Shown here piece by piece: positions 17,260 through 24,624 of a stretch of 38,648 bases of DNA. Both the position numbers and the translations under genes were made by a program. A model generated the notes under the pieces. The model ran no database searches, was not told where the DNA came from, and worked only from the letters and a program-made list of their open reading frames with translations. This DNA is from a virus. The stretch spans positions 1 to 38,648 of the IMG/VR virus record IMGVR_UViG_3300005613_000183; one strand, written 5' to 3'. How positions within the stretch are numbered: position 1 is the stretch's first letter; each line of letters begins with the position of its first letter.

Positions 17260-18878
17260 TATTTCGCCTGTGCTAAATTTTTATCAGTTTCTGAACCTGT
17301 CTTTAGAATCCCTGCGGCTTGTTCAAGTTCCAAAGCTTGCTGTTGCGATTGCATTGCCTGCGCCCTTTGTTCTCTAATAGCCACCACAACCCTTTCATCT
17401 CTTAGAATCTTAGGATTGATTCTCTTAATCTTAGCTATAATATCTACTGTTTGGTCTCCATCAACCTTATCTAGAACATCTGGAAGTACCTGTGCTATGG
17501 CTTGAACGTCGCCTAAAAAGCTTTCAATATCTTGTATCTCACTAACTCTTTGAGCTTTAGCTAGCTGTGATATATAAGTGATATCTAAGTCTTGTTCAAT
17601 TATCTCTTCCGGTGGTGGTGGTATTATCTCATTTCTAAGCAAAGATAAAAATATCCTTGTAATCATTGGGTCAAATACATCTTGTGTATATCTGCCTACT
17701 ACTGGGCCAAGCAATGTCATATTTTCAGCTATCCTTCTTTGGACTTCCGGCACTGTCATTGTTTTAGTAATATCAACAAAGGCTTGGAATACTGGAACAA
17801 AGAAAGCTTTTTCAATGTCTTGAGATACCCTTTCTACCATATCAATACCTATTGGGATGCTACCACCTGTTTGTATTGATTGGTATTTATCTTTGGATGT
17901 TTCACCTTTTACATAGTTTCCGCCACCTGGGTTGAAATTTAAAGGTTGGATGAATCCACGATTCGGCATAATGAATGGCGGGTCTACGATTTTCTGTGCT
18001 GCTCTTATCAAGGTTTTCTTCATATTGTTTAGCATCTTAATATCAGAATGTGCATTCATTGCAGGTGAGAAACCCCACACTTCACCAGTAAGTTTATTGA
18101 ATCTACCGATATGATAAGGCATTTCTCTAAACCCACCTTCTCTTATCTTCTCCTGTTTGCTAACCTCAGTCCATATTGACTCAAAAGCCATATTAAGGAA
18201 GTCCTCTTTGCTTGGGTTTCTTTGTTCTCTTGGCACTACTGAATGAATGAATTTAAGCTTTTTCTCCATGTTATTCTGGTTCTTATCTTTCATAAGCTCT
18301 GCCACAGCCTCACCAGAGTTGCCTTCACCCCAACGTTCCTGGGCCTGTAAAGCTGTCCACTCAAACTCTCTATAAACTCTATTAACTCTTCCCTTAGAAT
18401 CTTCTTCTATGAACAATTCAGATATTGGGATTGATGTAAACCTAAATCTATCTTTGAAATCCTCTTCAGAGAATATAGCTCCTGTGCCAAAACAACCTGA
18501 ATCTAAATAGAACTCTTGCATAATTGGTTCAAAATTGGTGGTAGATAAAGTAGAAAATATCTCTTCTTCCACAAGTTTAAACCAAGACTGAACACTCTTT
18601 ATATTCATATAATCTTGGTCTTTAGTCCCTAAAGAAAACCACTTAGAACTAGGATTAGTTAGGTGAGAACTAAATCCTGCGGCCATCGTCTGCAAGGCCC
18701 TGATAGCTACATTATCAAATATGCTATGGAAGTCTAGTTGTTCGCCTGACGTTCTTTGTTGTGTTATCCATGCTTTTCTTGGAAGACAGAAGTTAGCTAA
18801 GTCTTGCCAATAGCTAGCCCAATTAGCCCTACCTGTTTTTAAAAATTCTACTCTTTTTATAATATCTTCTGGTGTCAT
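17259..18878 (-). CDS. Portal (head-to-tail connector) protein
   Basis: A 539-residue protein of the podovirus head-tail connector family. The N-terminus includes W-A-S-Y-W-Q-D-L-A-N-F-C-L-P and, slightly later, F-D-N-V-A-I-R-A-L-Q-T-M-A-A-G-F, followed by S-S-H-L-T-N-P-S-S-K-W-F, both diagnostic. The C-terminus is Gln-rich and helical. It forms the dodecameric ring through which DNA enters and leaves the capsid and which docks TerL. It sits after the GNAT gene and before the small head genes. Length is normal for the family (about 500-560). Confidence 0.9.
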   Translation of the reverse strand: MTPEDIIKRVEFLKTGRANWASYWQDLANFCLPRKAWITQQRTSGEQLDFHSIFDNVAIRALQTMAAGFSSHLTNPSSKWFSLGTKDQDYMNIKSVQSWFKLVEEEIFSTLSTTNFEPIMQEFYLDSGCFGTGAIFSEEDFKDRFRFTSIPISELFIEEDSKGRVNRVYREFEWTALQAQERWGEGNSGEAVAELMKDKNQNNMEKKLKFIHSVVPREQRNPSKEDFLNMAFESIWTEVSKQEKIREGGFREMPYHIGRFNKLTGEVWGFSPAMNAHSDIKMLNNMKKTLIRAAQKIVDPPFIMPNRGFIQPLNFNPGGGNYVKGETSKDKYQSIQTGGSIPIGIDMVERVSQDIEKAFFVPVFQAFVDITKTMTVPEVQRRIAENMTLLGPVVGRYTQDVFDPMITRIFLSLLRNEIIPPPPEEIIEQDLDITYISQLAKAQRVSEIQDIESFLGDVQAIAQVLPDVLDKVDGDQTVDIIAKIKRINPKILRDERVVVAIREQRAQAMQSQQQALELEQAAGILKTGSETDKNLAQAK

Positions 18879-18886
18879 AGCTTCTC

Positions 18887-19324
18887 CTACGATAAATCTT
18901 TTACATAATGTACTTCTAACATTTTATAACCCATTTTATCATACAGTTTTTCTATCTTCTCACTTTTACTATTAGTCATATGGCTCATCACTATTGAGGA
19001 TATACCTACGGATTTTAGTTTTTCTTCCATAGCCCTTAACAACAGAACACCATACCTACGTTGTTTCTTAGTTACAAACCACACTAACTCTTGAAACATC
19101 TGCCTGCCTTCTAGACCAAAACTTACCAAAGTTCCTGCTATGATACCAATAACCTTTCCATCTTTAATGGCTACTAAGGATTCTTGATAATGCTTTTGCC
19201 ATGCACCCTTAGCACATTCAATGTCAAAGTTGACCCCATACTCATTTAGAGATTCATCATGGAACTCCTTGAATAACTCCGTTACCCCTTCAGTATCGTG
19301 TAATTCTCCTTTGCGTATTACCAT
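18887..19324 (-). CDS. GNAT-family acetyltransferase-like protein
   Basis: A 145-residue protein with a GNAT fold pattern. It has a beta strand V-I-G-I-I-A-G-T-L, then Q-E-L-V-W-F-V followed by K-K-Q-R-R-Y-G-V-L-L-L-R (acetyl-CoA pyrophosphate loop, Q/R-x-x-G), and a C-terminal L-Y-D-K-M-G-Y-K motif. GNAT-like proteins occur in this slot between terminase and portal in many podoviruses; their substrate is unknown. The start overlaps the preceding stop by one base. It may modify a virion protein or a host factor late in infection. Confidence 0.75.
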   Translation of the reverse strand: MVIRKGELHDTEGVTELFKEFHDESLNEYGVNFDIECAKGAWQKHYQESLVAIKDGKVIGIIAGTLVSFGLEGRQMFQELVWFVTKKQRRYGVLLLRAMEEKLKSVGISSIVMSHMTNSKSEKIEKLYDKMGYKMLEVHYVKDLS

Positions 19325-19701
19325 TATGCTCCTAGTAAAGTTTTCTTAGCTACCTCTGCATCTGTTGCGCCTCTAGCTGAAGTTAATATAGTTTTTGTGG
19401 TTCTACCTTTAATCCTTCTAGCCGCATCGCTAGCCTTATCTGCTGCCTTCTGGTCTGCTAACTTTATATCTGCTTCTGCTTTTAGCTTTTCCCTTTCAAT
19501 CCTTTCGCTTCTTTCTTTTGCTTGTCTAGCTTGGTCTGCTTGCCCTGCTGCTTGTCTAGCAGATTGATTCATAGAAGTTCCGATTGCTGCCGCTCCTAGT
19601 GCAGTTGCTGCTAGCCCTACACCAAAAGCCCCAATACCAGCTCCTGCTGACGCTGCCACAGTTGCTCCCAAAGCTACTCCTATTGCTGTAAATACAGGCA
19701 T
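19324..19701 (-). CDS. Small structural protein with Gly/Ala-rich hydrophobic N-terminus
   Basis: A 125-residue protein. Residues 4-42 are Gly/Ala-rich and hydrophobic, possibly one or two membrane-inserting helices. A Gln/Lys/Glu-rich coiled coil (about 47-95) and a C-terminal tail T-I-L-T-S...K-K-T-L-L-G-A follow. A tail of this kind recurs in small podovirus proteins encoded near terminase and portal. It may be a virion-core or ejection-associated component. It starts nine bases after TerL. Confidence 0.5.
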   Translation of the reverse strand: MPVFTAIGVALGATVAASAGAGIGAFGVGLAATALGAAAIGTSMNQSARQAAGQADQARQAKERSERIEREKLKAEADIKLADQKAADKASDAARRIKGRTTKTILTSARGATDAEVAKKTLLGA

Positions 19702-19710
19702 AATACCCTC

Positions 19711-21195
19711 CTAAATTATAGTCCTCATCGGCACTTGTCTCATAACTTCACGTTCACCGAATGAACAAGTTAATGGTTTAATATCTTGCTCAAATCCCCA
19801 TTGTAACATTTTATAAGCATCCCCTTTGCCCGGAGACCTGCCTAACCTTTCTTTGATTTCATCTTTAGGTATTAAATGAATAAAGCCATTCTTTTCAAAG
19901 TATTCATCTTCCATTAAATCTTCTATCATTTCAACAGAGGCCCCATCTATCGCTGCAAACCCTTGCCTTGCCCTTTTTTGAGTTATGAAGGCTGCCTCAA
20001 CCCTCTTATTATAATAATTGTTATCTCCCTTAAGCTCAGTAGGCAACCTAGCCGAACCATGAAATTTGATTATTTCTATACCCTCTAGGAACGCATCTGA
20101 CATTTTCATAAGCTCCTGATAAGTACCAATACCGATACCATCACAATCCACCACTATAAAACTTCCATCTATCTCCTTACACATTTCAACCGCTTTCATA
20201 GCTACTACGCTTGGGGCCATATTAGATTGGGACAGGGTTTTTGTAACTTCCCCACCCTTACCTGCTACGAATTCGTTATAATCTATTCCTTCACCAGCAG
20301 GGTCTACAGCAACACCGCCATTCATACTATGTTGGGCTAAGAATCCATGTCTTTCCTTCATCTGGTTTATATCTTTAGGCCCTAGAACGTTATTAACTGC
20401 GACATCTGGTATCTGCCCTAAAACTCTTCCCTGCCAACGTGGGTCGTCAGTTCCCCAAAGCTTCCGCTTGTTCTCCACCCAATGGTAAGAAGCTAGACCG
20501 GGAACTACAGTTTTTCGTTGCTTGTAATTAGGATTGTCAAGGCAAGAAAAGTTAAAAACAATATTATCAACTGGATTACGCAAACCTTTAGCAAACTGCC
20601 CCCTAGCTCTAGTTGGGTTGCCGATATAAATAACTAATACATTCTCCGAAGTAGTAATACCTTCTACTTGGTCGTAAATGGCGTCCTCTACAGCTTGGGC
20701 TTCTGAAACGATAACGCAGATATTCGGGCTATGGAATCCTTGAAACTTACCACCACCAGATTCTTTAGCAGCGCCGGTGTCTTTCGTTGTAAACCCTAAA
20801 AGATACCAGCTTTCTTTAACTATCTCAAGATATGGGTCTGAATATGGTGTGCCACCTAAGTCTAGCTTCTTGTTGTTCCAATGCCTCATAGTCTCGCCCC
20901 ACATAATCTTTTTAACCTGTCTATCGGTAGGTGCAGTCTGTATAACTATAGATGGGCTGTAAGAATGTAGAAACCACAATGAAATAGCTGAACATATATA
21001 ATCCTTGCCTAAAGAATGGCCTGATGCAACATATATATGTTTATGCTCATTGATAGCACGAGGGCAAGATGCTAATAAATTATCCTGCAATTCCCATGTC
21101 TTATCAACATCTAATACGTCCCTGCAATAAGAAAGTGGCGATTCTTGCCACCCTTTTATTAAGACTTTAGCTTCTTGATGCGACAATTTATTCAT
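19711..21195 (-). CDS. terL: Terminase large subunit
   Basis: A 494-residue packaging motor and nuclease. The ATPase domain shows a Walker A G59-H-S-L-G-K64-D65 and a Walker B strand ending I-C-V-I-V-S164-E165-A. In most relatives the residue before the catalytic Glu is Asp, and the P-loop Lys is followed by Thr or Ser. The coupling motif I-G-N-P-T lies at 191-195. The RNase H-like nuclease domain shows acidic residues at D298 (A-V-D-P-A), D350/D352 and D459. It overlaps TerS by eight bases and precedes the small structural gene. Together with TerS it cuts and translocates genome DNA into the portal. Confidence 0.93.
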   Translation of the reverse strand: MNKLSHQEAKVLIKGWQESPLSYCRDVLDVDKTWELQDNLLASCPRAINEHKHIYVASGHSLGKDYICSAISLWFLHSYSPSIVIQTAPTDRQVKKIMWGETMRHWNNKKLDLGGTPYSDPYLEIVKESWYLLGFTTKDTGAAKESGGGKFQGFHSPNICVIVSEAQAVEDAIYDQVEGITTSENVLVIYIGNPTRARGQFAKGLRNPVDNIVFNFSCLDNPNYKQRKTVVPGLASYHWVENKRKLWGTDDPRWQGRVLGQIPDVAVNNVLGPKDINQMKERHGFLAQHSMNGGVAVDPAGEGIDYNEFVAGKGGEVTKTLSQSNMAPSVVAMKAVEMCKEIDGSFIVVDCDGIGIGTYQELMKMSDAFLEGIEIIKFHGSARLPTELKGDNNYYNKRVEAAFITQKRARQGFAAIDGASVEMIEDLMEDEYFEKNGFIHLIPKDEIKERLGRSPGKGDAYKMLQWGFEQDIKPLTCSFGEREVMRQVPMRTII

Positions 21196-21691
21196 TTTCT
21201 ATTAGATTTGCTATCCTATTTCCGTTATCATCTTTTTTAATTTTCCCATTTCCGTTGTTCTTAGCTAAATTATGTAGCTCTTGAATAACCTTCCCTTTAA
21301 CATTAATATCTTTTTCTACTGCATCTCTCCATAAATCTTTTCTTCTATTCTTTAACCAAAAAATCATTGCTACAACATCTGGCGCCATTTTCTTTTCTAC
21401 CACTTTAGTAACAACAATCTTTCCGTCCTTCCTTTCTCTTGTTATCTCTTTATAAGAATATCCTAATGCCCTCTTGACTAATGTCTTACTAACCTTAGAA
21501 TCTACCAAGACCTTCCCTCTTTTTAAGGCAGAACAATACTCTCTATTGGTTTTCCACCTTCTTATCGTAAGTGCTGTAACCCCGATAACTTGTGCAATCT
21601 CTTCTTCTGTTAGCTCTAGCCCAGCTAATATCTCTACTTGTTTTATCACTCTATCGGAAAGTTTTGAAGGTCTGCCCACTCTCTTTTTCAT
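21188..21691 (-). CDS. terS: Terminase small subunit
   Basis: A 167-residue protein. A basic N-terminus K-K-R-V-G-R-P-S-K is followed by a helix-turn-helix (L-T-E-E-E-I-A-Q-V-I-G-V, then T-I-R-R-W) at about residues 26-48. A K-R-A-L-G-Y-S-Y motif (residues about 73-80) is common in TerS proteins. After it comes a P-D-V-V-A-M-I-F-W-L-K-N-R motif also typical of TerS. The tail is Asn/Lys-rich. It recognises the packaging site and recruits TerL, whose gene it overlaps. A modest AGGA ribosome site precedes the ATG. Confidence 0.85.
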   Translation of the reverse strand: MKKRVGRPSKLSDRVIKQVEILAGLELTEEEIAQVIGVTALTIRRWKTNREYCSALKRGKVLVDSKVSKTLVKRALGYSYKEITRERKDGKIVVTKVVEKKMAPDVVAMIFWLKNRRKDLWRDAVEKDINVKGKVIQELHNLAKNNGNGKIKKDDNGNRIANLIENE

Positions 21692-21829
21692 TAGCTATCT
21701 ATCCTTTCTGTGTGGGAAAATAAAATATGAAATGTATAACGTATTTTGAACCATAATGTGAAGTTGACACGCCAGACTAATTTTAGGCTTTCAACCCAAC
21801 TTCGGTGGTATTTTGATATTCTTATCAAG

Positions 21830-21937
21830 TTATTTCTTCCTTTTTGGTGGTTGTCGTTTGGTTCCTTTATTCCCTACGCCTTTACCAGAACCATCTAATC
21901 TTCTCTTTCCACCACAACTTCCTCTTCCTCTTGCCAT
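21830..21937 (-). CDS. Small basic Gly/Arg/Lys-rich protein
   Basis: A 35-residue reading frame preceded by a strong AAGGAGG site seven bases before the ATG at 21937. The product has 14 Arg/Lys residues and nine Gly, one Cys at position 8, and ends P-P-K-R-K-K. It is too short for most gene finders. The strong ribosome site and position between the late promoter and TerS support a real gene. It may bind nucleic acid. I do not know its family with certainty. Confidence 0.6.
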   Translation of the reverse strand: MARGRGSCGGKRRLDGSGKGVGNKGTKRQPPKRKK

Positions 21938-22069
21938 ATAGCCCTCCTTTTTTTTTAGATTTAATCCCACATATAATGTCCATATAACATACACAGAAAT
22001 ACAAAGGCAAGTATGCAGATTATATGAATTAATTGGTCTATGAAACAGTTTATCATGACATTAGATTTG

Positions 22070-22101
22070 AATGAAAACAGTGGTAAGCCCTTGCCTACCA
22101 C
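22070..22101 (-). terminator. Candidate hairpin terminator after the zinc-ribbon gene
   Basis: On the minus strand a nine-pair stem (arms 22093-22101 and 22080-22088, one G-U pair) with loop AAGG is followed by TGTTTTCATT. The U-run is interrupted, so termination may be partial. That would allow readthrough into the terminase genes. Confidence 0.4.
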
Positions 22102-22140
22102 CCCATCATATTATACTAGAAACGATTTATAAAAGAACAT

Positions 22141-22165
22141 GTCGGCAGGTCGCAATCCCACCGAC
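22141..22165 (-). ncRNA. Hairpin in GC-rich island, possible structured RNA or packaging signal
   Basis: The minus-strand RNA forms a nine-pair stem (22157-22165 with 22141-22149, two G-U pairs) and a seven-base loop. The plus strand has two mismatches in the same stem, so the structure favours a minus-strand transcript. Confidence 0.4.
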
Positions 22166-22244
22166 GGAATTGACCGCTTTGGGCACAGCTGAGAATTTTT
22201 TGACAAGGCCTTTCTCAAACCTTCGACGAGGGTATTGTGCTATG

Positions 22245-22433
22245 CTATCTTGGTCTCGTAATTTTTAATTTATCAATCAGCAATTTTGGACCTGGAATTG
22301 TATTTGTTGTTATTTTAAAACTTTCGATGAAGTAACCATTGGTGAGGTTGAAATGTTTACAACGTTCGCATAGGCGATTATGATTTCCTTCGCTATTGAA
22401 AACACTTCCGCATTTTAAGCAAATTCGTTTCAT
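22245..22433 (-). CDS. Small zinc-ribbon protein, first gene of the leftward arm
   Basis: A 62-residue protein from the ATG at 22433; a GTG at 22439 is possible. Two pairs, C-L-K-C near the N-terminus and C-E-R-C about 18 residues later, form a zinc ribbon. A basic tail K-L-K-I-T-R-P-R follows. A consensus sigma70 promoter lies 18 bases upstream and AGAGGTGA serves as ribosome site. As the first gene of the leftward transcript it may be a transcription or antitermination factor for late genes. That is inference from position and fold only. Confidence 0.65.
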   Translation of the reverse strand: MKRICLKCGSVFNSEGNHNRLCERCKHFNLTNGYFIESFKITTNTIPGPKLLIDKLKITRPR

Positions 22434-22450
22434 ATTCACCTCTCGTTATC

Positions 22451-22479
22451 ATTATATCAAATATAGATACATTAGTCAA
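22451..22479 (-). promoter_or_regulatory. Leftward sigma70-type promoter
   Basis: On the minus strand the -35 box is TTGACT (22474-22479) and the -10 box TATAAT (22451-22456), with an optimal 17-base spacer. It would drive the zinc-ribbon gene and possibly the late arm. Confidence 0.8.
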
Positions 22480-22542
22480 TACTATTAAAATTATCTAAGC
22501 CTAGCTTACACTTTTCACTCTAAAAAATATTAAACTTTTTTC

Positions 22543-22571
22543 TTGACATTTAAAAATAGGTATGCTATTAT
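22543..22571 (+). promoter_or_regulatory. Rightward early promoter, extended -10
   Basis: TTGACA (22543-22548), a 17-base spacer and TATTAT (22566-22571), preceded by TGC as an extended -10. It faces away from the leftward promoter, about 64 bases apart between the -35 boxes, so the two form a divergent control region. Confidence 0.8.
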
Positions 22572-22577
22572 GAAGTT

Positions 22578-22749
22578 GCTATGGTAGGTTACGGAAATGA
22601 AAAATAATTATAAAAAAAAGATCGGGGAGAATTTAGAGAGGCAAATATCCTACCTGGACTTTGCTGTGGCCTACCAGTCTACTCTATTTTCTCCCTCTTT
22701 ATCACAGAGAATAATTCTTCTTGACAAGAATTGAAAATGGGTGTAGTCT
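22578..22749 (+). promoter_or_regulatory. Structured early leader RNA
   Basis: Downstream of the early promoter, 22624-22638 pairs with 22682-22696 (13 of 15 positions). An inner GCAAA/TTTGC pair is also present. GGTAGG at 22583-22588 can pair with CCTACC at either 22649-22654 or 22670-22675, so alternative folds are possible. This could be an attenuator-like leader, a 6S-like decoy or a processed small RNA. There is no clear open reading frame in it. Confidence 0.45.
22718..22730. promoter_or_regulatory. Dyad operator-like site before the replication gene
   Basis: TTCTTG and CAAGAA flank a single central A in perfect inverted symmetry, 20 bases before the first early gene. It overlaps a TTGACA whose expected -10 is poor. 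It may be an operator or roadblock site. Confidence 0.35.
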
Positions 22750-23619
22750 ATGTCTAATGGCAAGGTTATTCACAATCAAACTTCTAAAACTAAAAAAGCA
22801 AATTCGGCGGTGAAGGGGTCTTTCCCTGTTGGTAGCCTTGCCGTTACCCCACCGCCGACATTTAATGATATGTATAAAGGCTATTTTCCGTTATGGCGAA
22901 AAATTACTGATTGGGGTTGGTATAAAGATAGTAATACCAAAGCAGTTTTCTTGCATCTTCTTTTAACCGCTAATCATAAAGATAGCGACTTTTTGGGGCA
23001 TAAAATAAAAGAAGGCCAATGTGTTCATGGGCTAATAGAATTAAGCAAAATTCTCGGTTTATCAGCTCAAAGCGTTCGCACTTCAATAAAACACCTAAAA
23101 TCAACAAACGAGATAACAACCAAAGCAACGAACAGATTTACTATATATACATTAACTAATTACTATAAATACTTACCTAAATACGTAGCCCCTAACAAGC
23201 CAGCTAACAAACAACTAACAAACAATCAACAAACAACTAACAAACAACTAACAACATCTAATAATGATAAGAATGATAAGAATAATAATAAAGAGAAAGA
23301 AGTGTCCCTCTTTTGGGATTATTTCCTTTTAAAGACAGAAAAAGCATTTAAGCTCACATCTGACTGCAAGGCCTTAATAACCAAAAGACTTAAAGAAGGC
23401 TACAGCTTAGACCAACTTAAAAAGGCAGTAGATAACTTCGTGGCCGACACCTGGGAAGGTAGATATGAACGCTTAGACCTTATTTACTGCATTGGCAAAC
23501 AAAGGGGCAAGCCTGATGCCTTAGAGAAATGGCTTAATGTAACACCAAAGAATGAAGATGGAGAAGAGCTAATGCCTGGAACTAATATAGCTAAGAAGTA
23601 TTTTAAAAAAGGAGAGTGA
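22750..23619 (+). CDS. Replication initiator / replisome organiser (O-like)
   Basis: A 289-residue protein. Residues about 40-140 resemble the winged-helix N-terminal domain of phage replication organisers (G-Y-F-P-L-W-R-K-I, then A-V-F-L-H-L-L-L-T-A-N-H, then E-L-S-K-I-L-G-L-S-A-Q-S-V-R-T recognition helix). A Gln/Asn/Thr/Lys linker (about 148-180) is encoded by iteron-like repeats. The C-terminal domain (about 185-280) may recruit a host helicase loader, as in lambda O. It is the first gene after the early promoter. No phage polymerase or helicase is present, so it presumably diverts the host replisome. Confidence 0.7.
   Translation: MSNGKVIHNQTSKTKKANSAVKGSFPVGSLAVTPPPTFNDMYKGYFPLWRKITDWGWYKDSNTKAVFLHLLLTANHKDSDFLGHKIKEGQCVHGLIELSKILGLSAQSVRTSIKHLKSTNEITTKATNRFTIYTLTNYYKYLPKYVAPNKPANKQLTNNQQTTNKQLTTSNNDKNDKNNNKEKEVSLFWDYFLLKTEKAFKLTSDCKALITKRLKEGYSLDQLKKAVDNFVADTWEGRYERLDLIYCIGKQRGKPDALEKWLNVTPKNEDGEELMPGTNIAKKYFKKGE
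23199..23290. repeat. Iteron-like repeats and AT-rich run, candidate replication origin
   Basis: Several direct copies of a CTAACAAACAA-like unit run from about 23199 to 23255. They are followed by GATAAGAATGATAAG and a run of AAT triplets, a candidate melting zone. The location inside the initiator gene matches the lambdoid plan, in which origin iterons lie within the O gene. Confidence 0.5.
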
Positions 23620-23622
23620 GGG

Positions 23623-24093
23623 ATGGAGATAGACACAAGACCTAAGTTATACGAAGATTTTACCAAAGGCGCAATTACCTTCTTGCAATTCCAACAGGGA
23701 ATAATCCAATGGCTACTATCTGATGAATGTTGGAAAGACTTTCACCCTATGCCTTTCCCCTTTAAATCAGATGAGGTGTTAGAACATGAGAAGATGCCAG
23801 CATACCAAAGAAAAGACTTAGCTAAAAAATACTATGACGACCACCCAACGATTTTAAAATACTACGATAAAAGACTTTGTATCTTTGAAACTAACCGCCA
23901 AAGGATTGCTGACCTTGCGGAACTTATAGAATTAGCAGAAGATGCTAAGGACTATGAAAAGCTAAAAGCTAAAAGGGAAGAATTTAAAAGGGTAGTGGCG
24001 AAACAGGGGGCGGAGCTCAATATTAAAAAGTACCTATATCAAAATCCAGAGGTTCGTGGTGCGGTGGATAATTTTGATGGGAAGGTTGTATGA
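23623..24093 (+). CDS. Early protein of unknown function
   Basis: A 156-residue charged, helical protein with clusters of aromatic residues (about residues 28-48, with W29, W37, H41 and P42), which I do not recognise. It follows the initiator by three bases with a GGAGAG site overlapping the initiator's end. It may act with the initiator, for example as a helicase-loading or replication accessory. That is inferred from coupling only. Confidence 0.55.
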   Translation: MEIDTRPKLYEDFTKGAITFLQFQQGIIQWLLSDECWKDFHPMPFPFKSDEVLEHEKMPAYQRKDLAKKYYDDHPTILKYYDKRLCIFETNRQRIADLAELIELAEDAKDYEKLKAKREEFKRVVAKQGAELNIKKYLYQNPEVRGAVDNFDGKVV

Positions 24094-24143
24094 ACGGAAT
24101 GGATAGTTTAGATAGGGATGCATGAATATACAAAGGGGGTAGT

Positions 24144-24293
24144 ATGGTTGTAGTTACAGTAGTTGAATTTGCGGTAAAAGAATTGATGATTGAAGGTGGG
24201 ATAGTAAAACAAACTAGAGAAATCGTTTCAGTTGGTGGGGAATACGATCAAGAGAAAGAAAATATTATCAAGAAAGCTTTAAACGAGATATAA
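24144..24293 (+). CDS. Small early protein, unknown
   Basis: A 49-residue frame with a GGGGG-type ribosome site three bases from the ATG. The product has a beta-like V-V-V-T-V-V start and a charged C-terminal helix. No motif is recognised. Tight packing before the next gene (one base) supports it. Confidence 0.5.
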   Translation: MVVVTVVEFAVKELMIEGGIVKQTREIVSVGGEYDQEKENIIKKALNEI

Positions 24294-24294
24294 A

Positions 24295-24537
24295 ATGAAA
24301 GATGCAAAAAACTGGTCTACAGAACAAACCGAAAAAGTCAGAAAACCTCAGATGCTTGTTTTAGAAGTAGCTTGCAAAAGTAAACAAGAAGCTATCAATT
24401 TGAAAGGATGCCTTAAGTATGTTTTTCATGGAATGAACAACTTTAGATATCATTTCAAGTCTAGCAAAAAACCATATCACTTTGAAGTCAAGCCTATTAC
24501 TGATGAAATAAGAAAAAAATTATCAGAGCATAAGTAG
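24295..24537 (+). CDS. Small early protein, unknown
   Basis: An 80-residue basic protein with the pattern of a mixed alpha/beta domain: strand M-L-V-L-E-V-A, helix Q-E-A-I-N-L-K-G-C-L, strand Y-H-F-E-V-K. It could be a small nucleic-acid-binding or inhibitor protein. The ribosome site is weak, so translation may be coupled to the 49-residue gene. Confidence 0.5.
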   Translation: MKDAKNWSTEQTEKVRKPQMLVLEVACKSKQEAINLKGCLKYVFHGMNNFRYHFKSSKKPYHFEVKPITDEIRKKLSEHK

Positions 24538-24577
24538 TTGGGGGATATATAGTTGCGAGTTGTGGAAAAACTAATAG

Positions 24578-24606
24578 TTGACAAAATGTTTTTATTCTGG
24601 TAATAT
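24578..24606 (+). promoter_or_regulatory. Internal rightward sigma70-type promoter
   Basis: TTGACA (24578-24583), a 17-base spacer ending TGG, and TAATAT (24601-24606). It stands 19 bases before the helix-turn-helix gene, which also has an AAGGAGG ribosome site. Confidence 0.8.
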
Positions 24607-24624
24607 TGAATCAAGGAGGTAAAG

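Larger units (their letters stand above)
21938..22244. other. Non-coding stretch upstream of the terminase genes with strong hairpins
   Basis: No convincing gene lies here. The part from about 22135 to 22250 is visibly richer in G and C than its surroundings. It carries hairpins at 22141-22165 and 22080-22101, whose minus-strand versions are fully paired only by G-U pairs. This suggests RNA read from the minus strand. Its location beside TerS also suits a packaging signal. A 65-codon plus-strand frame here has no ribosome site or protein character. Confidence 0.5.

Noticed and set aside
22141-22165. Possible tRNA T-arm
   Set aside because: The loop does not match the T-loop consensus, and no acceptor, D or anticodon arms fit on either strand.
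22200-22205. TTGACA as a promoter -35 box
   Set aside because: No acceptable -10 box at 16-18 bases; the nearest candidate is about 26 bases away.
22071-22268. Plus-strand 65-codon frame
   Set aside because: It lies over the hairpin island, opposes the leftward transcript, and lacks a ribosome site. The composition reads as RNA structure.
22721-22726. TTGACA just before the initiator gene as a promoter
   Set aside because: The expected -10 would be TAGTCT, overlapping the start codon region. The dyad symmetry is a better reading of this site.
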